Source of the DNA: Pleurodeles waltl | Taxonomy: Eukaryota > Chordata > Amphibia > Caudata > Salamandridae | Reading direction: 5' to 3' | NCBI RefSeq assembly: GCF_031143425.1 | Contig: NC_090441.1 | Span: 224,250,928 to 224,314,927, forward strand | Length of the DNA: 64,000 nt | Part shown: positions 1 through 11,400 of the stretch, piece by piece | Position numbering within the stretch: the first letter of the stretch is position 1 | Layout of the letters: the number at the start of each line of letters is the position of its first letter | The notes under the pieces: generated by a model | Databases searched by the model: none | What the model was told of the DNA's origin: nothing | The model's input: the letters and a program-made list of their open reading frames with translations, nothing else | Program-made: the position numbers and the translations under genes

Positions 1-1003
1 GCAGGCTGCTCCAGGAGCAGCTGTCACAGCAACAAAGTATCAAGAAGGGCTACTTTGCCTCTGCAACTTCAGCTCCAGCCAGCAACTGCAACCGTTTCCA
101 CGGTGTGTATACTCTGGGGACTCCCTGTCTTCACCCTGCACCAGAAGGACTGAAGAAATCTCCTGTGGAGTGACAGAGTCACTTCCCTGCTCTTGCAGAC
201 ACCTTCTAAGTTGAAGATCGGTTCTCTTGGACTCCTCTCCTGGCGACAATCATGCTCCTTGGAACACAGGTTGTGGACCCCTTCAACACAGACTGTCCTA
301 AGGACCTGCTGCCAAAATTTGGAGGAGGTAAGAGCTTGCCATCCCGTTTACGACAGTACCCCTGTGCACCGCGTCACCTTCACCTCCTGAGGCCTCTGTG
401 CACTATTTGCAAGAATCCTTCATGCACAGTCTGGCCCAGGTCCCCAGCAGTCTATCCTGCGACACTCAACTCGCTGAGTAGTCGCAGTGTGGGACCTTCA
501 TTTGAGGTGCTGCAACAACCGCAATTTGCACCTTTTTTGTCCCCATGTCCTGGGACCTCCGTGGGTGCTGCCTGGTCATCTGTGGGTTCCCTCCAGTGTT
601 GGGAGCCCCCTCTGCCTCCTCAGTCCGAGATGAGGCTCCCAGGTCCGTCCTGCAACTTTGCTTCAGCCAAGGCTTGTTGGACGAATCCAGCGCCGAAACT
701 CGCCTGCATGCAACATCTCTTCGTGGGACAATCATTGCATCACGCAGGAACCCGCAGCCACCTTCCTTTGGTGCATTTCTGCAGTCTTCGTCCAAACAGG
801 GACTCTTCTTTTGCACCCTTTTCTGGGTTGGCAAGAGCTCCTGTCCTTCCCGGAACTTCGTCCAACTTCTGGACTTGGTCTCCTCTCTTTGCAGGTCTTT
901 AGGTCCAGGAATCCACCAGTTGTTGTTTGCAGTCTTGCTTGGTTTTTGCAATAACTCTAAACAACAATTGTAGTTATTTTACTTACCTCTGCTGTATTCT
1001 TAC
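1..1003 (+). mobile_element. LTR copy A, first part (plus strand, 5' end off window)
   Basis: This stretch aligns by eye along its whole length with 46640-47645: shared phrases include the pyrimidine/CAG-rich leader, the CACCCTGCACCAGAAGGAC motif and the sequence around a GGAGGAGGTAAG splice-donor-like site at 321-331. It is the downstream half of the large LTR family that recurs in this window. It stops at the CTTAC duplication at 999-1003, where copy B was inserted, and resumes at 4458. Short reading frames across it differ between copies, so I do not regard any as coding. The LTR assignment is inferred from copy B, which has TG...CA ends and a target duplication. Confidence 0.75.
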
Positions 1004-4000
1004 TGTAGGAGGCTGGCCCTGGCTTGTAGTGGGTACCAAAGGTACTTACACCTTGTGCCACGTCGAGTAATCCCTTATTAGTAGAGAAGAGGTGTTTCTA
1101 GCAGCTTAGGCTGATAGAAGGTAGCTATGGCAAAGCAGCTTAGGTTGAACTAGGAGACATGCAAAGCTCCTACTATACCACTTATATCATAGGCACAATA
1201 TCATAAGAAAACACAATACACAGTTACTAAAAATAAAGGTACTTTATTTTTATGACAATATGCCACAAGTATCTCAGTGAGTACCATCAGTAAGAAGGTA
1301 AGTAATATACACAAGTTGTATGTACACAAACCCAAATCAGGTAAGTAAGAGCAAGAAAAGTAATGCAAACAGTACAGAATTACAATAGGAGAACATAGGT
1401 ATAGGGGCACACAAACCATATACTCCAAAAGTGGAATGCAAACCACGAATGGACCCCAGACCTATGTGAGCTTGTAGAGGGTCACTGGGACTGTAAGAAA
1501 ACAGTGAGGGTTACCAAAATACCCCACCCCAAGACCCTGAAAAGTAGGAGTAAAGTGCACCTACTACCCCCAGAGAGCATAGTGTCCGGGGGGTGGGGGG
1601 GGCAGGAAACCCCGGATGAAGGTGCAAGGAAGCTGCCTCCAGTTGGAAGAAGCTTGGAGTTCTGCAAGAAAGAAGAGGACTAGGGACTTCTCCTTTGGAA
1701 GACCGATGTCCCACGTCGCAATGAAGCTTACAGACATGTTCCCATGCAGAAATACAGCAAACAACCTTGCTAGCTGCAAGGGTTGTGGTAGAGGTTTTTG
1801 GGTGCTGTTGAGGACCAGGAAGGACTAGAATGTCGCCTTTTGGAGGAGGAGACAGAGGGGGTGCTCAGCACATCAGAGAGCCCTCACAGAAGCAGGCAGC
1901 ACCCGCAGAAGTACCCCAACAGGCACTTGGAAGAAGAGTGAACCGGAGTCCATGTGAAGTTACAAAAGGGGGTCCCAAGACGTCGGAGGACAACTCAGAA
2001 GGTTGTGCACTGCAGAACAGAGTGCTGGGGACCCAGGCTAGGCTGAGCATGGAGGAAATCCTGGAAGAGTGCACAGGAGCCGGAGCAGCTGCAAATCATG
2101 CAGTACACAGTTTTGCAGTCTAGCGTGGGGAGGCAAGGACTTACCTCCACCAAACTTTGACTGAAGAGTCACTGGACTGTGGGAGTCACTTGGACAGAGT
2201 TGCTGTGTCCCAGGGACCACGCTCGTCAGGATGAGAGAGGACCCAGAGGACTGGTGATGCAGTCTTTTGGTGCCTGCGTTAGCAGGGGGAAGATTCTGTC
2301 GACCCACAGGAGATTTCTTCAGATCTTCTGGTACAGGGTGAAGGCAGGCTACCCCCAGAGCATGTACCACCAGGAAACAGTTGAGAAAGCCGGCAGGATT
2401 AGGCGATACCATGTTGCTGGTAGTCGTCTTGCTACTTTGTTGCGGTTTTGCAGGCGTCCTGGAGCACTCAGCGGTCGATCCTTGGTAGAAGGTGAAGAGG
2501 GAGATGCAGAGGAACTCTGGTGAGCTCTTGCATTCGTTATCTGAAGAATTCCTCAAAGCGGAGACCCTAAATAGCCAGAAAAGGAGGTTTGGCTACCAAG
2601 GAAAGAGTATTGGCTACCAAGAGAGGTAAGAGCCTATCAGAAGAAGCCTCTGACATCACCTGCTGGCACTGGCCACTCAGAGCAGTCCAGTGTGCCACCA
2701 ACACCTCTGTTTCCAAGATGACAGAGGTCTGGGACACACTGGAGGAGCTCTGGACACCTCCCCTGGGAGGTATGGGTCAGGGGAGTGGTCACTCCCCTTT
2801 CCTTTGTCCAGTTTCACACCAGAGCAGGGCTGGGGGATCCCTGAACCAGTGTAGACTAGCTTATGTAGAGATGGGACCATCAAAGCATTTCCAGAGGCTG
2901 GGGGAGGCTACTCCTCCCCAGCCCTTCACACCTATTTCCAAAGGGAGAGGGTGTAACACCCTCTCTCAGAGGAAATCCTTTGTTCTGCCTTCCTGGGCCA
3001 GGGCTGCCTGGACCCCAGAAGGGCAGAAACCTGTCTGAGGGGTTGGCAGCAGCAGCAGCTGTAGTGGAGACCCTGGAAAGGCAGTTTGGCAGTACCGTGG
3101 TTCTGTGCTTGAGTCCCGGGGGATCACGGAATTGTCCCCCCAATACCAGAATTGTATTGGGGGGACAGTTCCATGATCTTAGACATGTTACATGGCCATG
3201 TTCGGAGTTACCATTGTGACACTATACATAGGTAGTGACCTATGTATAGTGCACGTGTGTAATGGTGTCCCCGCACTCACAAAGTCCGGGGAATTTGCCC
3301 TGAACGATGTGGGGGCACCTTGGCTAGTGCCAGGGTGCCCACACACTAAGGGGGTCATTCTGACCCCGGCGGGGAGCACCGCCGACAGGCCGGCGGTGCC
3401 CCGCAGGGCATTCTGACCGCGGCGGTTCGGCCGCGGTCAGATGCGGAAAACCGGCGGTCTCCCGCCGGTTTTCCGCTGCCCATGTGAATCCTCCATGGCG
3501 GCGGAGCGTGCTCCGCCGCCATGGGGATTCTGACACCCCATACCGCCATCCTGTTCCTGGCGGTTCACCCGCCAGGAACAGGATGGCGGTATGGGGTGTC
3601 GTGGGGCCCCTGCAGTGCCCATGTCAATGGCATGGGCACTGCAGGGGCCCCCGTAAGAGGGCCCCACTTTGTATTTCAGTGTCTGCTTTGCAGACACTGA
3701 AATACGCGACCGGTGCCACTGCACCCGTCGCACCTTCCCACTCCGCCGGCTCAAGCCGGCGTCCTCGTGGGAAGGATGATTTGCACTGGGCTGGCGGGCG
3801 GCCTTTTGGCGGTCGCCCGCCAGCCCAGTGCAAATCCCAAAATACCCTCAGCGGTCTTTCGACCGCGGAGCGGTATTTTGGAGGGGGGAAGTCTGGCGGG
3901 CGGCCTCCGCCGCCCGCCAGACTTAGAATGACCCCCTAAGTAACTTGCACCCAACCTTCACCAGGTGAAGGTTAGACATATAGATGACTAATAAGTTACT

Positions 4001-4452
4001 TATGTGCAGTGGTAAATGGCTGTGAAATAACGTGGACGTTATTTCACACAGGCTGCAGTGGAAGGCCTGTGTAAGAATTGTCAGAGCTCCCTATGGGTGG
4101 CAAAATAAATGCTGCAGCCCATAGGGATCTCCTGGAACCCCAATACCCTGGGTACCTCAGAACCATATATAAGGGAATTATATGGGTGTACCAGTATGCC
4201 AATGTGAATTGGTAAATTTAGTCACTAGCCTGTTAGTGAAAAATGTGGGAAGCAGAGAGAGCATAACCACTGAGGTTCTGGTTAGAAGAGCCTCAGTGTG
4301 GCAGTTAGGCATCACACAGGGAACACATACAGGGCACATACTATGAGCACTGGGGCCCTGGCTGGCAGGGTCCCAGTGACACAAGGACTAAAACAACATA
4401 CATACAGTGAAATATGGGGGTACCATGCCAGGCAAGATGGTACTTTCCTACA
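1004..4452 (-). mobile_element. Solo LTR copy B, complete, with 5-bp target duplication
   Basis: On the minus strand the element runs from TGTAGGAAAGTACC (4452) to GCCAGCCTCCTACA (1004). It is flanked by identical CTTAC at 999-1003 and 4453-4457, and the flanking sequences join into one continuous copy of a related LTR (compare 49915-49960). TG...CA ends, a 5-bp duplication and no internal coding region fit a solo LTR. Without the MITE at 3350-3936 it is about 2.86 kb. On its coding strand it has a TATA-like GGCTATTTAGGG box (2576-2565), a GGAG/GTAAGT donor-like site (2144) and an AATAAA-type signal near 1230. Whether the parent was Ty3-like or retrovirus-like cannot be told from the LTR alone. 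Confidence 0.85.
3350..3936. mobile_element. Multi-hairpin MITE, PIF/Harbinger-like
   Basis: A 587-bp insertion in LTR copy B. Its ends are inverted repeats (GGGGGTCATTCTGAC and AGAATGACCCCC) and it is flanked by TAA at 3347-3349 and 3937-3939, the 3-bp duplication typical of PIF/Harbinger. The interior consists of back-to-back near-perfect inverted repeats: about 3369-3404, 3413-3440, 3444-3475, 3493-3524, 3533-3599, 3603-3651, 3672-3704, 3733-3775, 3779-3835, 3837-3881 and 3890-3923. It is GC-rich compared with its surroundings. It has no credible ORF; the open frames seen are by-products of the inverted repeats. A second copy lies at 33188-33874. Confidence 0.85.
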
Positions 4453-4457
4453 CTTAC

Positions 4458-4796
4458 TCTCCCAGCAATTCTCTTCACACTACACTTGTCTGGGGGGAAT
4501 TTGTTATTCGCATTCCACTTTCTTAGTATATTGTTTTTGTTGCCCCTAGACCTATTTTCTCCCATTGCATTCTATATCATTTCCTTTTGTTAGCACTATC
4601 CTATGTCTAATTACTTACCTTATTTTGGTGTCTAGTGTAGATATTGTGTATAATACTTACCTCCAGAAGGAGTATTGTCTCTAAGATATTTTTGGCTTTG
4701 TGTCACCCAAATAAATTACCTTTATTTTTGGTAACACTGAGTATTGTCTTTACTTGTGTATAAGTACTGTGTAACTATAAGTGGTAAAACACCGAG
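4458..4796 (+). mobile_element. LTR copy A, 3' part
   Basis: The sequence continues the LTR interrupted at 1003. It matches 49925-50075 plus 50855-50960: CTTCACACTACACTTG, the run of TTTAGTATAT, the GGAGTATTGTCTCTAAG motif and the AATAAATTACCTTTATTTTTGG stretch that holds the presumed poly(A) signal (about 4710-4716). It ends near 4796, where DIRS-like sequence begins, so the last 200 bp or so of the LTR are missing. Confidence 0.7.
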
Positions 4797-7270
4797 GGGC
4801 AGAAGAAAGACCAAAGGGTAGGCAAACAAACTTCCACATTTTTCCTGCCCAGCTGAATTGAAGTTATGTTTGATGTTATTCCCAAATTGAAACTTTTAGA
4901 AAAGCATCTTTGTGCTCCAATCGAGTCACCCAATCCCCTTTCAACAACACATCCCTTAGTATACGCAATCCTTCCATCTTGAAATGATAGTACTCCACCC
5001 AATCGTTCAAATATCTGAGGTTTATCGTCGGTCTCCTTCCTCTGTCTTTCTTCTCCATCAAAAAATATTGCTTATGAATCCCTCTAGATGACTTCTTACT
5101 TCTTCAATAGCATCTTTTCTTTCCAGTTCTTGAACTTCCAAGTTCCTTAAATCTGAAAGATTATCTTTTCTGAACAGGTTCCTCAAAAAAATCTATGTGG
5201 TAACCTAACACTGTTTCCAGAACCCAAGAACCCCCTGTTACTCATTTCCTGTTGTGAAAGAATTGAGCAAGTCTGCCGCCCAATTTTACCAGGATAACCG
5301 AAGGGTCTAGTCTTACCAATTCCACAGGAACGTCGTTCTCCTCGACTTCCTCTAGATCATGAGTACAGAAGCTCCCAGGTTGATATGGGGTCTGTTATTG
5401 AAAGGGTCTAAGGATTCTTGAAAATGAAGCCCTAGAAATACCCTGTCCAAGACATGGGACTCAACCCTTCATTCGCCTGGCCCCTCCAAAAACAAAGCGA
5501 ACAAAACCTTTTTAATCTCCCTCTGAGATTTTTGTAATGAAGTAAATGCACCAACATATTTGGACATTTCTTTAAAGAATGCTTCACCAAAAAGTAATGC
5601 ATTAGCATCTTTATCAGCCTCCTTATTTGCTAACTCCACTAATTTAGGATCTATCTTTAACAAGATGCTCTTTCTTCATTCCACTGATATGGCTGTATTT
5701 GCTTTCCCGAGCAGGCTCTGCTCCTTGAATCTACTGTCTCAATTTCTCCACATCTAGAGGCTTTTAGTAATATATGCATCTTCTGCCGTATCAAAGATCT
5801 TTGTAAGAGGACCTGTGAGCTCCAATAGCCTATCTATGCACATTCTTAGACCTTTGTCCACAGTTTTGGGGGGGGACCAAGTCCCCCTCTTGTCGATAAA
5901 TGATGAAATCCTGACAGCCAAATCGGGAGTCATAGAGACCTTATTTGCCAAGCTATGTCTGGGACATTCCAGCCTCAACCTCAGTCTGACATCCTTAGGA
6001 ATCTTCTTATGCAGACAGAGTTCAACATATTCTGCCACATGAGACACAGGGGGCCATTCAGGAGAAAGTGATGCTTCAATAACATCGATCAAACATAAAG
6101 TTACCGAAAGGATCCATAAGAGACTCCGAATCATCACTTTTTACCCTTTCTAATGGTTCTGAGTGTTATATGGTCCCCAAATCTCCATCATCAGAATCAA
6201 ATCCTGAGGAGGACTTAACTCTTCACCACCAGAGGAGTCACCACAGAGGACAGCAGAATGTTTATGTATCTCTTAGGTTTCTTAACAGCCTTTGCTTGAC
6301 CCTTCTTTTGGTCCCCAGGTGTGTCCTTGACACGCTCATGTTTTGTGCAATCACAAAAACCCAACTCCGATCCGGCAGAGTTACTCTTTTTGTAACTGAC
6401 CGTGTCCACCTCTAAATGTTTTCACTTCCTACTTACTTTTCCATTTTTATTTCCTACTGTCCCCTCACCGGCCGACCACAATCTCTCTTCTTGAGCAGGA
6501 AAACCTCTTTCCCGTAATGAATCGTCAATCTTCCTTTCTATTTTTCCACCTAATTCTGCTGAAAATGTATTCAGCATGTTAAATATTTTTTCCTCCAATT
6601 AAATTTCTACTTTACCTGAAATACGTGGCTCAGACATTAAAATCACCTCACTAATCCATAATACTAAGTTACTTAACAATTCAGCAATCCTTATATAATA
6701 CTCCTATAAACTGAGTAAAATACCTGTGAAAAAACTGGTAAAGTAAAATATCACAATAAACACAGCTTTGATCATCTGACAAAAAATATCACCAACTTCT
6801 CCTGAATACTACTGAGAAACCTGTCAAAACACTGACAAAGAGCCTTATTCCTTTGAAAGGATTCAAGCTGAAACTGGTGTAACAATATTTCTCACCCCAA
6901 CCTGCCAAACGAAACTCCAGAAGTCAATGTAAGATTCCCAACTAGACGGCAGTCCGCTTCTACTCTCAGAGAGTGTTCAGGAAGACGCCTGCCGCAAGCA
7001 CCCTGCATAGTAACATTAAAATTAAACATGCTATTTATGTTAACTCAGCATGCTCCCTCGGGTGAAGCCCAAAATATGCAGTTTGAAATATCACCACCCA
7101 TCTCTTCCAAAATTATCTCTACGCCCGGGACGCGGACCCTTCACCTGACTTCAGCCTTGTGGTCCCGCTCGAGCCCAAGGGACAATGGGATCTCGAGCAG
7201 AACCAGCAGACTAACATACTGCAGGAACCAGATTACAATATCCTTTAAAAAAGTGATTACATTTTAATTT
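4797..7270 (-). pseudogene. DIRS-type retrotransposon relic (Gag-like and RT fragments)
   Basis: Read on the minus strand, 6137-5754 and 5663-5469 resemble the Gag-like ORF of DIRS elements: a helical region containing ECPRHSLANKV and PLTKIFD, then a LLFGEAFFKE segment. Further on, 5061-4876 gives the start of a DIRS reverse transcriptase, KKDRGRRPTINLRYLN, followed by HFKMEGLRILRD and an LEHKDAF segment. DIRS elements use a tyrosine recombinase and inverted or split terminal repeats; neither is visible here. Stops and frameshifts separate the pieces and the RT breaks off after about 60 codons. Sequence from about 6540 to 6410 continues the Gag-like frame with a KIERKIDDSL segment. The outer limits are approximate, and I could not identify the terminal repeat. 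Confidence 0.65.
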
Positions 7271-7320
7271 TCATTTTCCCTCATATGTCACAATTAATAG
7301 ATAACTACCCCAATGAATTG
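6660..7320. other. AT-rich stretch, possible DIRS leader
   Basis: No coding region was recognised. The sequence is AT-rich with a GC-rich island at about 7110-7205 containing two CTCGAG(C) sites. Its position just upstream of the Gag-like frame (minus strand) suggests the DIRS 5' leader, but no terminal repeat was found. Confidence 0.25.
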
Positions 7321-7429
7321 TCTAAAGTTAAGAATAGTTTTTCTCAAACAAATACATCTCGAATATCTCATACATAATGTTAGCAATCCATTTGTTCCTT
7401 AGAATACTAATTAGAGAGGAGGGTGAAGA

Positions 7430-7720
7430 GGCAACAAGTTGACCACACTGGGCAGGCAGAAGGGGCAGTAGCAGCACAATGGCCATGGAGAGCAGGGTAA
7501 AGAGGGACGGGCAACAAACCAACCAGGCAGGACAGGCAGAGAGGCTGTGGCAATATGACAGACCACCGTAAGCCAACAGGGAAAATCAATTTCCCGGGTT
7601 TCTTTTCAAAGTATTGGCAAGTATAGGGCATTGGATCATGGAGGGCAAGAGGAATGTGGTAGGGACATAGACTTGGGTAACAGGGGAGAGGAGGGAGATG
7701 GGCAAGGGCACTAGACTGAC
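7430..7720. repeat. Degenerate G-rich minisatellite-like block
   Basis: Motifs such as GGCCATGGAGAGCAGGGTAAAGAGGG and GGCAGAAGGGGCAGTAGCAGCACAATGG recur loosely and are the same motifs seen at 51106-52230. The open frames here (minus strand, about 80 codons) come from the repeat and have no recognisable domain. Confidence 0.5.
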
Positions 7721-7739
7721 CTTATAGGGTAGGTGTCAG

Positions 7740-8116
7740 GGGCCATTTCCCCGGGAAAATACATCAATCATGCAGGGGTGAGGCCAAGCAAGTCAAGTCC
7801 CAAAATGGCTGCCAACACGCCCAGGTTGAAGTTTTGATAACCAATAAAATCTCTGCACAATATCAGGAGTATTTGTGAAATTGTTGCACTCCTATGTATA
7901 CAAATTTGGATTTCCTTTAATGTCAGCGAAATCACATTTGGATGATTTGCACTGTACAGAAGAGTGCTGAACTCTGCCAATGTGATAGTTCCTCAAGTGT
8001 CTCCATCAGACAACTTTACAAGGTGGAACTGCAGTGAAAACACATTAGGATGATTTGCACTTTACAGAAGTAAGTGCTTCTTTGTTTTGAGAACACAGGG
8101 GGAGCCTAAAGGCCCC
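7740..8116. repeat. Unassigned DNA with a diverged ~113-bp tandem duplication
   Basis: The phrase GGATGATTTGCACT(G/T)TACAGAAG occurs at about 7938 and again at about 8051, with related flanks (CACATTTGG, CACATTAGG). This indicates an old tandem duplication. Nothing else was recognised. Confidence 0.4.
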
Positions 8117-8371
8117 TGTAGGAGGCTGGCCTGGCTTGTAGTGGGTACCTAGTGGTATTTACACCTTATGCCAGGTCCAGTTATCCCTTATTAGTAGAGT
8201 GTAGTAGTGTTCTAGCAGCTTAGGCAAATAGAGGTAGCTATAGCAGAGCAGCTTAGGCTGAACTAGGAGACACGCAAAGCTCATGCAATACCACTTATAT
8301 CATATAGGTACTATATCATAAGAAAGGCAATACTCATAGTTACTCAAAATAAAGGTACTTTATTTTAAATC
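8117..8371 (-). mobile_element. LTR copy C, 3' end
   Basis: Matches the terminal 250 bp of copies B and H: TGTAGGAGGCTGGCCTGGC, the TTATCCCTTATTAGTAGAG motif and AATAAAGGTACTTTATTTT. It is interrupted by the L2 LINE and resumes at about 13704, exactly where the other copies read TGACAATATGCC. No clean target duplication is visible around the LINE. Confidence 0.8.
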
Positions 8372-8452
8372 AAATCAAATCAAATCATTAACATTTATAA
8401 AGCGCGCTACTCACCCGTGCGGGTCTCAAGGCGCTAGGGGGGAAAGGGGGGG

Positions 8453-11400
8453 TTATCGCTGCTCGAACAGCCAAGTCTTTAGGAGTCTCCGGAAAGCGGA
8501 GTGGTCCAGGGTGGTCCTGAGGCTGGTGGGGAGGGAGTTCCAGGTCTTGGCCGCCAGGAAGGAGAAGGATCTCCCACCCGCCGTGGAGCGGCGGGTGCGA
8601 GGGACGGCAGCAAGTGCGAGGCCAGCGGAGCGGAGGGGGCGGGTGGGGACGTAGAAGCTGAGGCGTCTGTTGAGGTATTCCGGTCCCTTGTTGTGGAGGG
8701 CTTTGTGTGCGTGGGTGAGAAGACGGAAGGTGATCCTTTTGCTGACTGGGAGCCAATGCAGGTGTCTCAGGTGTGCGGAGATGTGGCTGTTGCGGGGTAC
8801 GTCGAGGATGAGGCGTGCCGAGGCGTTTTGGATGCGTTGCAGGCGGTTTTGGAGTTTGGCGGTGGTCCCGGCGTAGAGGGTGTTGCCGTAGTCCAGGCGA
8901 CTTGTGACAAGGGCGTGGGTCACGGTTTTTCTGGTGTCGGCGGGGATCCAGCGGAAGATCTTGCGGAGCATGCGGAGAGTGAGGAAGCAGGCGGAGGACA
9001 CGGCGTTGACTTGCTTGGTCATGGTGAGAAGAGGGTCCAAGATGAAGCCGAGGTTGCGGGCGTGGTCTGCGGGGGTCGGTGCGGTGCCGAGGGCCGTGGG
9101 CCACCAGGAGTCGTCCCAGGCGGACGGGGTGTTGCCGAGGATGAGGACTTCCGTTTTTTCAGAGTTCAGCTTTAGGCGGCTGAGCCTCATCCAATCTGCG
9201 ACGTCCTTCATACCCTCTTGTAGGTTGGTCTTGGCGCTGGCGGGGTCCTTGGTGAGGGAGAGTACAAGTTGGGTGTCGTCGGCGTAGGAGGTGATGATGA
9301 TGTCGTGCTTGCGTACGATGTCGGCGAGGGGGCTCATGTAGACATTGAAGAGTGTCGGGCTGAGCGATGAGCCTTGAGGTACGCCGCAGATGATCTTGGT
9401 GGGTTCTGAGCGAAACGGAGGGAGGTAAACTCTTTGGGAGCGGTTAGCGAGGAAGGAGGCGATCCAGTCCAGGGCCTGGCCTTGGATCCCGGTGGAGCGT
9501 AGGCGGGTGATTAGGGTGCGGTGACAGACGGTGTCAAAGGCAGCCGAGAGGTCGAGGAGAATGAGGGCGACTGTTTCACCGTTGTCCATCAGGGTTCTGA
9601 TGTCGTCTGTGACTGAGATGAGGGCGGTTTCCGTGCTGTGGTTGGTTCGGAATCCGGTTTGTGAAGGGTCGAGCAGGTTGTTGTCTTCCAGGAAGGTGGT
9701 CAGCTGTTTGTTGACGGTCTTTTCTATTACCTTGGCTGGGAAAGGTAGAAGAGAGATGGGGCGGAAGTTTTTCAGGTCGCTCGGGTCAGCCGTAGGTTTC
9801 TTTAGTAGGGCGTTGACTTCAGCGTGCTTCCAGCATTCGGGGAAGGTAGCAGAAGAAAAAGAAGAGTTGATGACGGTCTGGAGGTGCGGGGCGATGATGT
9901 CGTCGGCTTTGTTAAAGATGAAGTGCGGGCAGGGGTCCGAAGGGGCGCCGGAGTGGATAGAGTTCATGATGGATTTGGTTTCTTCCGTGTTGATGTGGGT
10001 CCAGTTGTTGAGGGTGATGTCCGGGGAAGCGGGTTCAGTGGTGTATGGTTGGGTCTGGTGTCCGAAGCTGTCGTGGAGGTCGCTGATCTTGCGATGGAAG
10101 AAAGTGGCGAGGGATTCGCACAAATCATGTGAGGGCGTGACGGCGTTGGCGCTGGCGCTGGGGTTGGAGAACTCTTTGACGATGCTGAAGAGTTCTCTGC
10201 TGTTGTGGCTGTTTTTGTCTAGTCTGTCGGTGAAAAAGTTCCTTTTGGCAGTGTGGATCAGGTGGTGGTGTTCGCGTGTAGCGTTCTTGAGGGCGGTCAT
10301 GTTGTCAGCGGTGTGGTCCTTGCGCCAGGCCTTCTCAAGGGCACGACAAGTTTTCTTTGATTCTTTGAGGGTGTCAGAGAACCAGAGAGGTTTTTTGGTG
10401 TTGGCCTGTCGATGCGTGCGTTTGAGGGGAGCAAGGTTGTCAGCGCAGTTGGAGATCCAGTTTGTGAGGTTGAGAGCTGCGTCGTTGGGGTCGGTGGTGA
10501 GGGTGGGTTGGTTGGCGGCGAGAGCGGAGAAGAGTTGCTCTTCAGGGATCTTGTTCCACTGTCGATGAGGGATGGGTTGAGTGCGGAGGTGGGAGGTCTC
10601 GCGTCGGAATGTGAAGTGGACGCAGCTGTGGTCGGTCCAGTGTAGGGCAGAGGTGTGGCTGAAGAAGACGTGTTTGCTGGCGGAGAAGATAGGGTCGAGC
10701 GTGTGTCCGGCGATGTGGGTGGCGGTGTTCACCAGTTGTTTGAGGCCGAGGTTGGCGAGGTTGTCGAGCAGGGTGGTGGTGTTGGGGTCGTTGTTTTGTT
10801 CCAGATGGAAGTTGAGGTCGCCTAGGAGGATGTAGTCCGGTGAGGCGAGGGCGTGCGGGGAGATGAAGTCGGCGATGGCGTCGCTGAAAGAGGCGCGAGG
10901 TCCGGGAGGACGGTAGACGAGGGATCCTCTGAGGGTGGTCCTTGGGTCGGTGCGAATCTGAAAATGCAGGTGTTCAGCGGCGAGGGGGGGGTCTTCGGTG
11001 GAGGTGGTGACGCTGATGGAGTCTTTGAAGATGATGGCGACACCTCCTCCTACTTGGTTGGTGCGGTCTTTTCTGGAGATCTTGTAGCCTTCGGGGATGG
11101 CGGTAGCGATGTCTGGAGCAGAGGAGGCGTTCATCCATGTCTCCGTGATGAAGGCGACGTCCGGGGCTGTGGAGTCCAGGAGGTCCCAAAGTTCAACGGC
11201 GTGCTTGTGGACGGAACGAGCGTTGATCAGGATGCACTTGAGGTGGTTGATGGCGCGTGGGCTTGTGGTCGTGGTAGTTGCGTGGTGGAAGATGCGTTTG
11301 CAGGAGTTGCAGGCGAAGGGTCCATGGGTGCGTTTGGGGTGAGCTAGGAAGCAGGTTTTGGAGCGCCCTGGGTTGAGGGCGTGGAGGGTGGTGGGGTCGT

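Noticed and set aside
252..973. ORFs of 216 and 142 codons in LTR copy A
   Set aside because: The frames are not kept in copies F, G or H of the same LTR, so they are not selected as protein.
3350..3936. CRISPR-like array or tandem structural RNA genes
   Set aside because: The stems differ in sequence, there are no direct repeats with spacers, and the block has transposon ends with a 3-bp duplication.
3437..3939. Overlapping ORFs of 100-150 codons on both strands in the hairpin MITE
   Set aside because: Stop codons are rare because of high GC content, and the frames mirror each other through the inverted repeats.
8501..10568. Plus-strand ORFs of 224 and 345 codons
   Set aside because: They lie antisense to the LINE ORF and have biased composition without domains.
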